From Bisgaard Taxon 45 (GTDB lineage: Bacteria > Pseudomonadota > Gammaproteobacteria > Enterobacterales > Pasteurellaceae): a DNA stretch of 64,000 bases. The stretch covers positions 186,001 through 250,000 of the forward strand of contig JAQAHH010000006.1 of the NCBI GenBank assembly GCA_030783905.1. The letters run 5' to 3'. Positions 55,696 through 64,000 of the stretch are shown here, in pieces. The notes below the pieces were generated by a model. The model made no database searches. It saw only the letters and a list, made by a program, of their open reading frames with translations, and had not been told where the DNA came from. Numbering within the stretch: the first letter of the stretch is position 1; the number at the start of each line of letters is the position of its first letter. The position numbers and the translations under genes were made by a program.

Positions 55696-58599
55696 TTATT
55701 CTTTGTTACTGACAATCACTCGTAAGCTGTCTAAACGCCATGTAGCTTGTTGTAGCTGAACGAGGGATTGGTGTCGAATATTTTCGAGGGCATCAATTTC
55801 GGCTTGGCGAATGTTTTTATTCACGGCTTGTAACGCGGTGAGACGGTTTAATTCCGCACTGAGGGTTTGATCCGCAAGTTGTTGTGCATTGTGAATAATT
55901 TGTTCCGCAGGTGCAACGATTTTTTGTTCACTCAGTTTCACTAATTGCTCAATGTTCGGGCGCACCATTTTGACCACTTTATTCGCCATGTTTTTGCCAA
56001 TCGGTTTGAGCTGTTTTTGTAAGCTAGTGAAAGAAACTTGATCAGCTAAGTTATTGCCTTTTTGATCCAACAATAAACGGATTGGTGTAGGTGGTAAGAA
56101 ACGGGTAAGCTGTAAGCCTTTTGGGGCTTGTGCTTCCACCACATAAATCATTTCTAACAATAACGTACCTGCAGGTAAGGCTTTATTAATTAATAAGCTG
56201 ACCGCACTTTTGCCGATATCGCCAGAAGTAATGAGATCAATGCCGTGACGAATGAATGGGTGATCCCAACTGATAAAGTCGAGATCTTCACGCGCGAGGG
56301 AAAGTTGGCGATCAAAGGTGACCGTGGTTCCTTCTTCTCTTAAACCGGGGAAGTCGGGTACCAGCATATTGCTAGCGGGTTTGATCACAATGGATTTCTC
56401 GCCTAAATCCTCTTGATCGACACCAATAATATCAAACAGGTTTAAGCTGAAATTGACTAATTCTGTGCTACCGTCTTGCGCGGCAATCTCAAAGGCGAGT
56501 TGCTGGGCTTGTTCGCCACCGTTGGAATGGTGTTCCAATAAGCGATCACGTCCTTTTTCTAAGGCGTGTTTGAGTGCTTGTTGTTGCTTGCGAGTTTGGC
56601 TAACAAATTCATCAAAGCCCTCAAGTGCGGTCGGTTTTTGTAAAAATGCCTTGAGTTGGGTTTGCTGGGCTTCAAACAAGCTCATTCCCATTGGACAGGT
56701 TTCTTCAAAGGCATTTAAGCCCTCATGATACCAACGCGCAAGTACCACTTGGGCGGTGTCAGCAAAACAAGGCACATGAATTTGAATATCACGACGTTGA
56801 CCAATACGATCTAAACGGCCGATACATTGTTCCAATAAATCGGGGTTATCTGGCAAGTTAAACAATACTAAATGGCTGGCAAATTGGAAGTTGCGGCCTT
56901 CTGAGCCAATGCTGGAGCTGAGTAGTACTTGTGCCCCTTCTTCTTGTTGGGCAAAGTAAGCCGCGGCACGATCGCGTTCGACAATACTGAGTTTTTCGTG
57001 GAATACGGCTGCCCGAATCGCTTCTTTTTCACGCAACGCTTGCTCAAGCTGAATCGCGGTGTTGGCTTGTCGGCAAATCACCAAGACTTTTTCTTCACGG
57101 TGATTTTTTAAGAAGGTGATTAACCATTCCACGCGAGGATCAAACTCCCACCAGCGAGCCTCTGGATTGAGCTTTTGGAACATGTGTTCAGGGTAAAAAG
57201 AATCGTTTTCGCCCTTTTCCCCTAACATCGCTAACACGTTTGCCGCATTACTGTATTGTTTGGGCAATTCAAGGGTAATCTGGTTGTAAGTACGGTGTGG
57301 GAAACCTTTCACGCCTTGTCGAGTATTCCGGAATAACACGCGGCTCGTACCGTGACGATCAATGAGGTTATCGATTAATTCTTGGCGAGCAAGGGCTTTT
57401 TGTTCCTCGTTGGCAGGTGAGTCGATGACTTTTAACATCGGTTCCACATCTTGTTCCGATAAGAGATCCGAAATATGATTTTTTTCCACCGCACTTAATG
57501 GTTTATCCGCTAACAAACTTTGCACCGCCTCAGCAACCGGCTGGTATTGCCGTTGCTCTTGCACAAAAGCTTGGTAATCATAGAAACGATCAGGGTCAAG
57601 TAAACTTAAACGGGCAAAATGGCTTTCTTGTCCCAATTGCTCTGGGGTGGCAGTCAGCAATAACACCGCAGGAATTTGGCGAGCCAGTTGTTCAACCAAT
57701 TGATATTCCAAACTTGGGTTATTTTCAGACCAAGCGAGATGATGGGCTTCATCCACAATCAACATATCAAAGCCAGCTTCAAGTAACTGCGCCACCCGTT
57801 TGGGTTTTGCACATAACCAATCTAAGGCACAAATAATCTGAGATTCTGTGGTAAAGGGATTGATCCACAAAGCGGACGTCGGATCTTCAAAATCGGCACA
57901 ACGTTCTTCATCAAATAAGGAAAAATGCAAGTTAAAACGACGCAGCATTTCCACTAGCCATTGATGTTGTAAGCTTTCAGGCACAATGATCAGAACACGT
58001 TCCACTTTTTCGGCAAATAATTGTTGTTGTAAAATCATACCCGCTTCAATGGTTTTGCCTAAGCCCACTTCATCAGCAAGTAGCACACGAGGGGCGGTAC
58101 GTTGTCCCACTTCTTTGGCAATATGTAATTGGTGGGGAATTAAGCCAGCACGAATCCCACGCAAGCCACGCAATGGTGATTGAAATTGAGCTTGTTGATG
58201 TATCAGGGCTTGGTAGCGTAGGGTGAAATGTTCGTTGCGGTCAATTTGAGTCGTAAATAAGCGATCTTGAGGCTTACTAAAGGTCATTTGATGGGCGATA
58301 TCCATTTCTTGAATGGTGATTTCTTCATCATTATCATGGCGTTTCACCAAATAAAACGCCACGCCTTTATTATCGAGAATATCTAACACCTTCCCTTTCC
58401 ACCCTTCGTGATGAGTAATTTCATCGCCAATTTGGAATAATACACGGGTTAAGGGGGCGGCGTTTAACGCATAAATACGTTGCTCCTCAGAGGCAGGAAA
58501 TAAAATGGTGACAGTGCGCATATCGATAGCGACAATTAAACCTAAGCCGAGATCGTTCTCACTTTCACTAATCCAACGTTGACCAACTGCAAATGTCAT
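55696..58599 (-). CDS. rapA: RNA polymerase-associated ATPase RapA
   Basis: Swi2/Snf2-type ATPase that recycles stalled RNA polymerase. The start at 58599 ([20 protein letters not shown]) gives 967 residues, matching E. coli RapA (968); the in-frame extension to 58647 is not expected. After two small N-terminal domains, Walker A is in [15 protein letters not shown] (about 170-185), the DEAH box in [12 protein letters not shown], and motif VI in [13 protein letters not shown]. Three uptake signals lie in the gene. Divergent from pnuC over 277 bp. Confidence 0.97.
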   Translation of the reverse strand: MTFAVGQRWISESENDLGLGLIVAIDMRTVTILFPASEEQRIYALNAAPLTRVLFQIGDEITHHEGWKGKVLDILDNKGVAFYLVKRHDNDEEITIQEMDIAHQMTFSKPQDRLFTTQIDRNEHFTLRYQALIHQQAQFQSPLRGLRGIRAGLIPHQLHIAKEVGQRTAPRVLLADEVGLGKTIEAGMILQQQLFAEKVERVLIIVPESLQHQWLVEMLRRFNLHFSLFDEERCADFEDPTSALWINPFTTESQIICALDWLCAKPKRVAQLLEAGFDMLIVDEAHHLAWSENNPSLEYQLVEQLARQIPAVLLLTATPEQLGQESHFARLSLLDPDRFYDYQAFVQEQRQYQPVAEAVQSLLADKPLSAVEKNHISDLLSEQDVEPMLKVIDSPANEEQKALARQELIDNLIDRHGTSRVLFRNTRQGVKGFPHRTYNQITLELPKQYSNAANVLAMLGEKGENDSFYPEHMFQKLNPEARWWEFDPRVEWLITFLKNHREEKVLVICRQANTAIQLEQALREKEAIRAAVFHEKLSIVERDRAAAYFAQQEEGAQVLLSSSIGSEGRNFQFASHLVLFNLPDNPDLLEQCIGRLDRIGQRRDIQIHVPCFADTAQVVLARWYHEGLNAFEETCPMGMSLFEAQQTQLKAFLQKPTALEGFDEFVSQTRKQQQALKHALEKGRDRLLEHHSNGGEQAQQLAFEIAAQDGSTELVNFSLNLFDIIGVDQEDLGEKSIVIKPASNMLVPDFPGLREEGTTVTFDRQLSLAREDLDFISWDHPFIRHGIDLITSGDIGKSAVSLLINKALPAGTLLLEMIYVVEAQAPKGLQLTRFLPPTPIRLLLDQKGNNLADQVSFTSLQKQLKPIGKNMANKVVKMVRPNIEQLVKLSEQKIVAPAEQIIHNAQQLADQTLSAELNRLTALQAVNKNIRQAEIDALENIRHQSLVQLQQATWRLDSLRVIVSNKE

Positions 58600-58815
58600 A
58601 ATGTTATAATTCTCTTTGTTTAAAATGGCTTGATAAAAAGAGGCCAAAAGTGTGCTTTCATTAAAAAATAGCCGGCTATTTTAGCGATCTTGCACTCAAA
58701 AATAAAACGAAATCTCTGTCTGGATGTGAATGAAGAAAAAATAGCCTTGTATTACATCTGTATATAACAAAAAAATATTTCATAAATAATTTTAAATTAA
58801 TAATGTAGCCTATAG

Positions 58816-58843
58816 TTGACATTTGTCTTAAGCAGTGTAAAAA
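58816..58843 (+). promoter_or_regulatory. Predicted promoter of pnuC
   Basis: A perfect TTGACA (58816-58821), a 16-bp spacer and TAAAAA (58838-58843), 33 bp before pnuC. The rest of the 277-bp gap to rapA is very AT-rich with no recognised operator. Confidence 0.55.
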
Positions 58844-58876
58844 TCAGCCTAAATTTCATTGTAGGAGAATAGCATC

Positions 58877-59581
58877 ATGAATTTACAAGCCGTAAAAAAT
58901 GAATTTCTTGGCGGGTGGAAACCGTTTGAAGTCGTGTGGTTAAGTCTGTTTTTAATTGCACAGATTGTCATTTATATTCAAAACCCAGATTCGATCTTGG
59001 CGATGATTTCAGGTATTGCTGGGATTTTATGTGTTGTTTTTGTCAGTAAAGGGAAAGTGAGTAACTATTTCTTTGGGCTGATTTTTGCTTACACTTACTT
59101 CTATGTGGCTTGGCAAGCCAACTATCTCGGTGAGATGAATACGGTATTGTATGTGTATATTCCTGCACAATTTATTGGTTATTTTTTATGGCGTGATAAT
59201 TTACAAAAAGGCAGTGAAGGTGCGGAAAGTGTGATTGCCAAATCCTTAACCTTAAAAGGTTGGATCGTTGTATTAGGCACGATTGCAATTGGTACTTTCT
59301 TGTTTGTGCAAGCGCTGAATGCCGCAGGTGGTAGCTCAACAGGATTAGACGGCTTAACCACGGTGATTGTGGTGGTGGCACAATTGTTGATGATTTTACG
59401 TTACCGTGAACAGTGGCTTTTGTGGATTGCGTTGAATGTGATCTCAATTGTGTTGTGGATGCAAGCTGAGGAGGGATCGCTTGCCATGATGACGATGTAT
59501 TCTGCCTATTTGCTGAATTCACTTTATGGCTACTACAACTGGACCAAACTAGAAAGAGCCCACCGCCAAGTGGCCAAATAA
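58877..59581 (+). CDS. pnuC: Nicotinamide riboside transporter PnuC
   Basis: Inner-membrane uptake of nicotinamide riboside for NAD synthesis. The 234 residues have about seven helices and the family motifs: an amphipathic N-terminus (LGGWKPFEVVWLSLFL), YLLNSLYGYYNW near the C-terminal end and conserved Trp/Tyr/Asn residues in the core. AGGAGAAT precedes the ATG. P. multocida relies on salvage for NAD precursors, which fits the presence of this gene; its own NadR is not in the window. Confidence 0.93.
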   Translation: MNLQAVKNEFLGGWKPFEVVWLSLFLIAQIVIYIQNPDSILAMISGIAGILCVVFVSKGKVSNYFFGLIFAYTYFYVAWQANYLGEMNTVLYVYIPAQFIGYFLWRDNLQKGSEGAESVIAKSLTLKGWIVVLGTIAIGTFLFVQALNAAGGSSTGLDGLTTVIVVVAQLLMILRYREQWLLWIALNVISIVLWMQAEEGSLAMMTMYSAYLLNSLYGYYNWTKLERAHRQVAK

Positions 59582-59603
59582 ACACATCAGCGTTATTTTG
59601 TTG

Positions 59604-59632
59604 ATAAGGGAGCCTCCACTGCTCCCTTTATT
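59604..59632. terminator. Hairpin between convergent pnuC and trmN6
   Basis: AAGGGAGC (59606-59613) pairs with GCTCCCTT (59621-59628) around seven bases. T runs are short on both sides; it overlaps the trmN6 stop. Confidence 0.6.
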
Positions 59633-60344
59633 AAAAGGCTAAATAAAAATCTTGGGTTAAGCCAATAAAATCAGGATGATAACGATTGTTTTCATCATAA
59701 ATAATCAGTTGGCTGTGCTGTAATGGCTGAGCGTGTAAGGAAAAGGTAAGCAGTAGACGCTGCGGGGCTTTACCTTTTTTGGTGATCACGTCGCAACGGG
59801 CAACACAATAAAGTGCGGTCTGTTTTAATAAAATTTCGCCTGCGTCAAAAGGCAATATCATACTGATATTGCCTTGTGGCGTGACACAATGTGCCGCGAA
59901 GTGTAACCAATCAGCATGGCTGTGAGTGGTAGTATAACGTGCCAGATCCCGTTGTGGCGTCGCACAGTCCACACCCTGTGGAAAATAAGGCGGATTTGCC
60001 ACAATCAAATCAAACTTATCCACCGTATTCCGACAAAAATCCGTTATGTCTTGGTGATATAAATGCAGCTGCTTTGCCCAAGGTGAGGCTTGAATATTAT
60101 CTTTGGCTTGTAGGAAAGCATCTTGATCTAACTCAACCGCATGAATTTCCGTTTCCTTATGGCTACGCTGTGCTAGCATCAAAGCGATTAAACCGGTGCC
60201 CGTGCCTAAATCGAGAATACGTTTAGCTCGACTGACATCTGTCCAAGCACCCAATAAAATCCCGTCTGTGCCGACTTTCATCGCACAACGATGATGATCA
60301 ACATGAAATTGTTTAAAGGTAAAACCAGTTTGTTTTGCTGACAT
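59631..60344 (-). CDS. trmN6: tRNA1(Val) (adenine-37-N6)-methyltransferase TrmN6
   Basis: Methylates N6 of A37 in tRNA1(Val). The start at 60344 ([20 protein letters not shown]) has an AAGGAA ribosome site; 237 residues, and an in-frame extension to 60407 is not needed. SAM motif [18 protein letters not shown] and catalytic NPPY motif in [12 protein letters not shown]. YfiC in E. coli is the same family and is also the neighbour of srmB, divergent as here. Confidence 0.94.
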   Translation of the reverse strand: MSAKQTGFTFKQFHVDHHRCAMKVGTDGILLGAWTDVSRAKRILDLGTGTGLIALMLAQRSHKETEIHAVELDQDAFLQAKDNIQASPWAKQLHLYHQDITDFCRNTVDKFDLIVANPPYFPQGVDCATPQRDLARYTTTHSHADWLHFAAHCVTPQGNISMILPFDAGEILLKQTALYCVARCDVITKKGKAPQRLLLTFSLHAQPLQHSQLIIYDENNRYHPDFIGLTQDFYLAF

Positions 60345-60455
60345 AACATTCCTTAAAATTGACCGCACTTCATGACAAACCGAGTCTTCATTTCGCAACG
60401 CGGGCAAAGTGCGCTATAATCTGCCACAATTTTACAATGATAGAAACCCATACTC

Positions 60456-61778
60456 ATGACATTAGCAACTTTTGAAGAATTCGATCTCGATCCCGCTTTA
60501 CTCAAAGCCTTAACGAAAAAAGGCTATACTCGCCCAACCACTATTCAGCAAGACACCATTCCTGCTGCGATGGAACAGCGTGATGTGTTAGGATCCGCCC
60601 CAACGGGTACGGGGAAAACCGCCGCCTTTTTATTACCTGCCATTCAGCATTTGTTAGATTATCCTCGTCGTAAACCCGGTGCACCGCGTATTTTAATTCT
60701 CACCCCAACCCGTGAATTAGCCATGCAAGTGGCAGAACAAGCTGAATCATTGGCAGAATTTACCCAGTTAAACATTGCGACCATTACGGGTGGTGTGGCA
60801 TACCAAAATCACGGTGAAATCTTCAATAGTAATCAAGATATCGTTGTGGCGACCCCAGGACGTTTATTGCAATACATTAAGGAAGAAAATTTTGATTGCC
60901 GAGCGGTGGAAATGCTGATTTTTGATGAAGCGGATCGTATGCTACAAATGGGGTTTGGCCAAGATGCGGAAAAAATTGCAGCAGAAACACGTTGGCGTAA
61001 ACAAACCTTATTATTTTCTGCGACGCTAGAAGGTGATCTATTGGTGGATTTTGCCAGCCGATTATTGACAGACCCCGTGCAAATTGATGCGGAGCCAAGT
61101 CGCCGTGAGCGGAAGAAAATTCAGCAATGGTATTATCATGCCGATAGTAATGAGCACAAAATCAAATTATTAGCGCGTTTTATTGATGAAGAACAGGTGA
61201 CGCGAGGTATTGTGTTTGTGCGTCGTCGCGAAGATGTGCGTGAGTTATCCGAAACCCTACGTAAGCGCGGTATTCGTTCAACTTATTTAGAAGGTGAAAT
61301 GGCACAAACACAACGTAATAACGCCATTGATAAACTCAAAAATGGTGTGGTCACTGTTTTAGTCGCCACAGATGTCGCCGCACGCGGGATTGATATTGAC
61401 GATGTCAGCCATGTCATGAACTTTGACTTACCATACAGTGCCGACACCTATTTACACCGCATCGGACGTACTGCCCGCGCGGGTAAAAAAGGCGTGGCGG
61501 TGTCTTTTGTAGAAGCCCATGATTACAAATTACTTGGTAAAATCAAACGCTATACCCAAGAGCTATTAAAAGCACGTATTTTGCAAGGTTTGGAACCTCG
61601 CACAAAAGCACCAAAAGACGGCGAAGTCAAAACCGTCAGTAAAAAACAAAAAGCGCGCACCAAGGTGAAGAAAGAAGAAAAACAAGAACAGAAGAAGAAA
61701 GCCAAAGTGCGTCATAAAGACACGAAAAATATCGGCAAACGCCGTAAACCAAGTTCACAACTCACTTCTGCTGAATAA
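60456..61778 (+). CDS. srmB: ATP-dependent RNA helicase SrmB
   Basis: DEAD-box helicase that acts early in 50S subunit assembly. The 440 residues show the Q motif (GYTRPTTIQQDTIPAAM), Walker A APTGTGKT, PTRELAMQV, the DEAD box LIFDEADRM, SAT in LLFSATLEG, and motif VI YLHRIGRTARAG. The C-terminus (about 390-440) is a Lys/Arg-rich tail as usual for SrmB. The last gene before the CRISPR leader. Confidence 0.96.
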   Translation: MTLATFEEFDLDPALLKALTKKGYTRPTTIQQDTIPAAMEQRDVLGSAPTGTGKTAAFLLPAIQHLLDYPRRKPGAPRILILTPTRELAMQVAEQAESLAEFTQLNIATITGGVAYQNHGEIFNSNQDIVVATPGRLLQYIKEENFDCRAVEMLIFDEADRMLQMGFGQDAEKIAAETRWRKQTLLFSATLEGDLLVDFASRLLTDPVQIDAEPSRRERKKIQQWYYHADSNEHKIKLLARFIDEEQVTRGIVFVRRREDVRELSETLRKRGIRSTYLEGEMAQTQRNNAIDKLKNGVVTVLVATDVAARGIDIDDVSHVMNFDLPYSADTYLHRIGRTARAGKKGVAVSFVEAHDYKLLGKIKRYTQELLKARILQGLEPRTKAPKDGEVKTVSKKQKARTKVKKEEKQEQKKKAKVRHKDTKNIGKRRKPSSQLTSAE

Positions 61779-61925
61779 GCTAAACCCAATTTTTAACCCT
61801 TTTTTCTTCATGGAATATTTACCTAATAAGATCAAAGGGTTATTTTTACAGCCAAAAAAAGGGTTGTTACTAACCTCACCCCTTTCTCCCTTGCTGAATA
61901 AAGGGATGTCGTTTAGACTACCTTA
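61779..61925 (+). promoter_or_regulatory. CRISPR leader with IHF-like site
   Basis: The 147 bp between srmB and the first repeat are AT-rich and contain no gene. An IHF-like site (61830-61842, GATCAAAGGGTTA, 12 of 13 positions of WATCAANNNNTTR) lies 84 bp before the first repeat; type I-F leaders use IHF to direct new spacers to the first repeat. TAACCCTTT (61795-61803) can pair with AAAGGGTTA (61834-61842), followed by TTTTT, a possible weak terminator of srmB. A second AAAGGGTT lies at 61858-61865. Confidence 0.65.
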
Positions 61926-63446
61926 GTTCACTGCCGTATAGGCAGCTTAGAAAATAGGAATATCACCATTGTTCAGATAGGTTTGGTTCACTGCCGTATA
62001 GGCAGCTTAGAAAATTGGAAATTGGTTCATATAAAGAGGGTAAGAGTTCACTGCCGTATAGGCAGCTTAGAAAGTTTGAACAGACCACCTTACCATTGAC
62101 AAAAGGTTCACTGCCGTATAGGCAGCTTAGAAACAAATCATTTATATTGGTTGTATCAAGAATTAGTTCACTGCCGTATAGGCAGCTTAGAAAATTACGT
62201 GGTAAGGTATTGAATACTCACAAAGGTTCACTGCCGTATAGGCAGCTTAGAAAATTATATGCACCTAAATCGTCTTAAACAAGGCGTTCACTGCCGTATA
62301 GGCAGCTTAGAAAGACTGGAAAATAATTTATCAGTAACTAATGCCGTTCACTGCCGTATAGGCAGCTTAGAAAATGTGCCAAGACGTGGCTAATCAGCTT
62401 GAATTGTTCACTGCCGTATAGGCAGCTTAGAAATGATTTTACTTTGTCGTAAACGGGGGATTAAAGTTCACTGCCGTATAGGCAGCTTAGAAAATTTTTT
62501 CATCCACGGGAATGGATTTTTACGAGTTCACTGCCGTATAGGCAGCTTAGAAATTGCTTGTTCAAGATTGCTTGGGAATTGATAGGTTCACTGCCGTATA
62601 GGCAGCTTAGAAAACGTGAACTTGTAACCGTGAAAAAATCGAAAGGTTCACTGCCGTATAGGCAGCTTAGAAAACTAGCCCAACGCATGGCATAATAAGC
62701 AGTAGGTTCACTGCCGTATAGGCAGCTTAGAAAGTCGCCCCTCCCGTCATGGATAAATGCACAGCGTTCACTGCCGTATAGGCAGCTTAGAAAATTATCT
62801 AATCTAATATCACAATCATATGTCGGTTCACTGCCGTATAGGCAGCTTAGAAATTATTGATTAAGTAGTCTGTGATTGCGACACAGTTCACTGCCGTATA
62901 GGCAGCTTAGAAATGATTCTTGCCATGCGATAGCAGAAAAGATCAGTTCACTGCCGTATAGGCAGCTTAGAAAATATGCATTATTGAATACAATATAATC
63001 ACCAAGTTCACTGCCGTATAGGCAGCTTAGAAAACATCTCGTCTTGCTGTTCTGCGAGACGTTGAGTTCACTGCCGTATAGGCAGCTTAGAAAACTACAT
63101 CTAATAAATGACGTTGTAACCTATCGTTCACTGCCGTATAGGCAGCTTAGAAATACGCAGCTTGGATAAACCCTGCTTTTCATCTGTTCACTGCCGTATA
63201 GGCAGCTTAGAAATTTTTTCGCTTATTTGTTAGAGCAGCTCAAGTGTTCACTGCCGTATAGGCAGCTTAGAAAGCGTTTTAAAGAAGATGAAAAAGCGTT
63301 GCTTGGTTCACTGCCGTATAGGCAGCTTAGAAATTTATTCATCATCTATAATCACATCCTCTGAAGTTCACTGCCGTATAGGCAGCTTAGAAAGCTTGAA
63401 CGATATTCAACAGATTGAATATCACGTTCACTGCCGTATAGGCAGC
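61926..63446 (+). CRISPR. Type I-F CRISPR array, 26 repeats and 25 spacers
   Basis: Twenty-five identical 28-bp repeats start at 61926 and every 60 bp after it up to 63366; a 26th at 63426 keeps only its first 21 bases. Every spacer is exactly 32 bp. The repeat begins GTTCACTGCC and ends CTTAGAAA, with the hairpin CTGCC-GTATA-GGCAG, which is the type I-F pattern processed by Cas6f (Csy4). The degenerate last repeat and the leader on the left set the direction of transcription as plus, with the newest spacer at 61954-61985 and the oldest at 63394-63425. No cas gene lies in the window. No spacer could be assigned to a phage or plasmid from sequence alone. Confidence 0.98.
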
Positions 63447-63452
63447 ACCTCT

Positions 63453-63479
63453 AACCGCTTGAATGTCATTCAAGCGGTT
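63453..63479. repeat. Perfect 13-bp inverted repeat at the array end
   Basis: AACCGCTTGAATG (63453-63465) and CATTCAAGCGGTT (63467-63479) pair perfectly across a single base. It begins seven bases after the retained part of the last repeat and contains the stop codon of the heptosyltransferase gene. It may end transcripts from either side, though T runs are short. Confidence 0.8.
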
Positions 63480-64000
63480 GGGTTTGTTGGGATTATCTTG
63501 CTAAATTGAATTGTGTCGAGTGACAAAAGTGCGGTGAGTTTTTGGAGAATGTCATCTGCTTCGATCTTCTTCATACTGTCAGCAACAAGGTAATGCTGAT
63601 TTTTACCGTAGGTGCCTATCAGTTTGGGATCGGTGGCGCCATAGAGCGTGAGATTGGTTTTGTCGAGGGCGGCGGTTAAGTGTGCTAGCCCAGTATCCAC
63701 AGAAACAACTGCGTGGGCATTCACAATGTGTTGTGCTAACTCGGATAAGGTGGATTTCGGCAGAATGGTCACCTGTTCAAGATTCTGTGCGATCATTTCG
63801 GCGCGCTGTTTTTCTTGAGGATTTGACCAAGGCAGGCGAATGTGTATGCCTCTTGCGGTGAGCTTTTCTGCTAATGCTCGCCATTGTGTATCAGGAAGAA
63901 ACTTATCTTGGCGTGTGGTGCCATGAAAAAACAACAGATAAGGCGTTGGATTGGGTTTGATGGCGAAATGCCTTGCGATACCATAATCCCCTTTGTGAGC
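63470..64000 (-). CDS. ADP-heptose:LPS heptosyltransferase, C-terminal part
   Basis: The C-terminal 176 residues of a glycosyltransferase family 9 enzyme; the frame is open through the right edge, so the N-terminal half is missing. A TTG at 63932-63934 is internal. The donor-binding region is visible: FFHGTTRQDKFLPDTQW, ILPKSTLSELAQHIVNAHAVVSVDTGLAHLTAALDK and TLYGATDPKLIGTYG. SVDTGLAHLTAAL is the usual ADP-heptose site. It probably adds the first heptose to Kdo in the LPS inner core (WaaC/OpsX type), though heptosyltransferase I and II are not separable here. An uptake signal (63527) encodes Thr-Ala-Leu. The gene ends inside the inverted repeat following the CRISPR array. Confidence 0.85.
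   Translation of the reverse strand, partial: AHKGDYGIARHFAIKPNPTPYLLFFHGTTRQDKFLPDTQWRALAEKLTARGIHIRLPWSNPQEKQRAEMIAQNLEQVTILPKSTLSELAQHIVNAHAVVSVDTGLAHLTAALDKTNLTLYGATDPKLIGTYGKNQHYLVADSMKKIEADDILQKLTALLSLDTIQFSKIIPTNPTA

Larger units (their letters stand above)
3623..63535. repeat. 27 exact DNA uptake signal sequences (AAGTGCGGT core)
   Basis: The nine-base core, read by eye in both orientations. Plus orientation starts: 3623, 16861, 19811, 39500, 52084, 52469, 55671, 56623, 59811, 63527. Minus orientation starts (ACCGCACTT): 8414, 9497, 12408, 14831, 23553, 25360, 27634, 28281, 29732, 43298, 47847, 49047, 49484, 50575, 56201, 57488, 60362. About one per 2.4 kb. Twenty are within genes and seven between genes. 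They mark DNA preferred for natural uptake in this family. A few copies may have been missed. Confidence 0.9.

Noticed and set aside
61858-61865. Second AAAGGGTT in the leader as another terminator arm
   Set aside because: It can pair with the same upstream arm only across a loop of about 50 bases and no T run follows.
62015-62278. Open reading frame across the CRISPR array with repeated SLPYRQLR units
   Set aside because: It is the translation of the CRISPR repeats; the same artefact appears at 62500-62688 and 63288-63509. No ribosome site or protein family supports it.

Overview
The window is 64 kb of a Pasteurellaceae chromosome, most likely Pasteurella multocida or a very close relative. 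The evidence is a moderately AT-rich composition, 27 exact copies of the Haemophilus/Pasteurella-type DNA uptake signal (core AAGTGCGGT), gene neighbourhoods such as mobA/yihD-dsbA, hemCDXY beside cyaA, and tamA-tamB-ppx, and the presence of hemC/hemD, which the haem-requiring Haemophilus influenzae lacks. Both edges cut through genes: a molybdopterin reductase on the left and a heptosyltransferase on the right. Species assignment is an inference; no database was searched.

Layout. 1-2.3 kb: 3' part of a TMAO/biotin-sulfoxide reductase with its TorD chaperone. 2.35-5.6 kb: fructose PTS operon fruB-fruK-fruA (minus strand) whose last gene has lost or never had the IIC transport domain and carries two complete IIB domains instead. 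5.7-12.4 kb: lipoprotein, mobA, yihD-dsbA, maoP, trmA-rsmJ, a second lipoprotein, glmU. 12.5-19.8 kb: outer-membrane assembly operon tamA-tamB-ppx (minus). 19.9-27.7 kb: cyaA-narP (minus), divergent from the haem genes hemC-hemD-hemX-hemY (plus). 27.7-29.4 kb: recX and recA with an SOS box in the recA promoter.

29.7-47.75 kb is the notable accessory region: twelve co-oriented, tightly packed genes between recA and mutS, built around srfA-srfB-srfC. They encode an Hsp70/actin-fold ATPase-like protein (SrfB), a large dynamin-like GTPase (SrfC), four single-pass inner-membrane proteins with cytoplasmic heads and periplasmic tails (three with related heads, two of those with von Willebrand A tails), an exported vWA protein, an ABC ATPase/permease pair of the LolCDE/MacB type, an exported formylglycine-generating-enzyme-fold protein with a coiled coil, and two coiled-coil lipoproteins. 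Read as one unit, this looks like an envelope-spanning NTP-driven apparatus whose function is not established; it is the best candidate here for an undescribed system. It is poor in uptake signals compared with its flanks.

47.9-61.8 kb returns to housekeeping genes: mutS, anmK, a nitroreductase, yihI-DUF2489-hemN, rluA, rapA, pnuC, trmN6, srmB. 61.9-63.45 kb is a very regular type I-F CRISPR array (26 repeats, 25 spacers of exactly 32 bp) with an IHF-like site in its leader, a last repeat cut just after the Cas6f hairpin, and no cas genes in the window. It ends in a perfect 13-bp inverted repeat that overlaps the stop codon of the convergent LPS heptosyltransferase gene.
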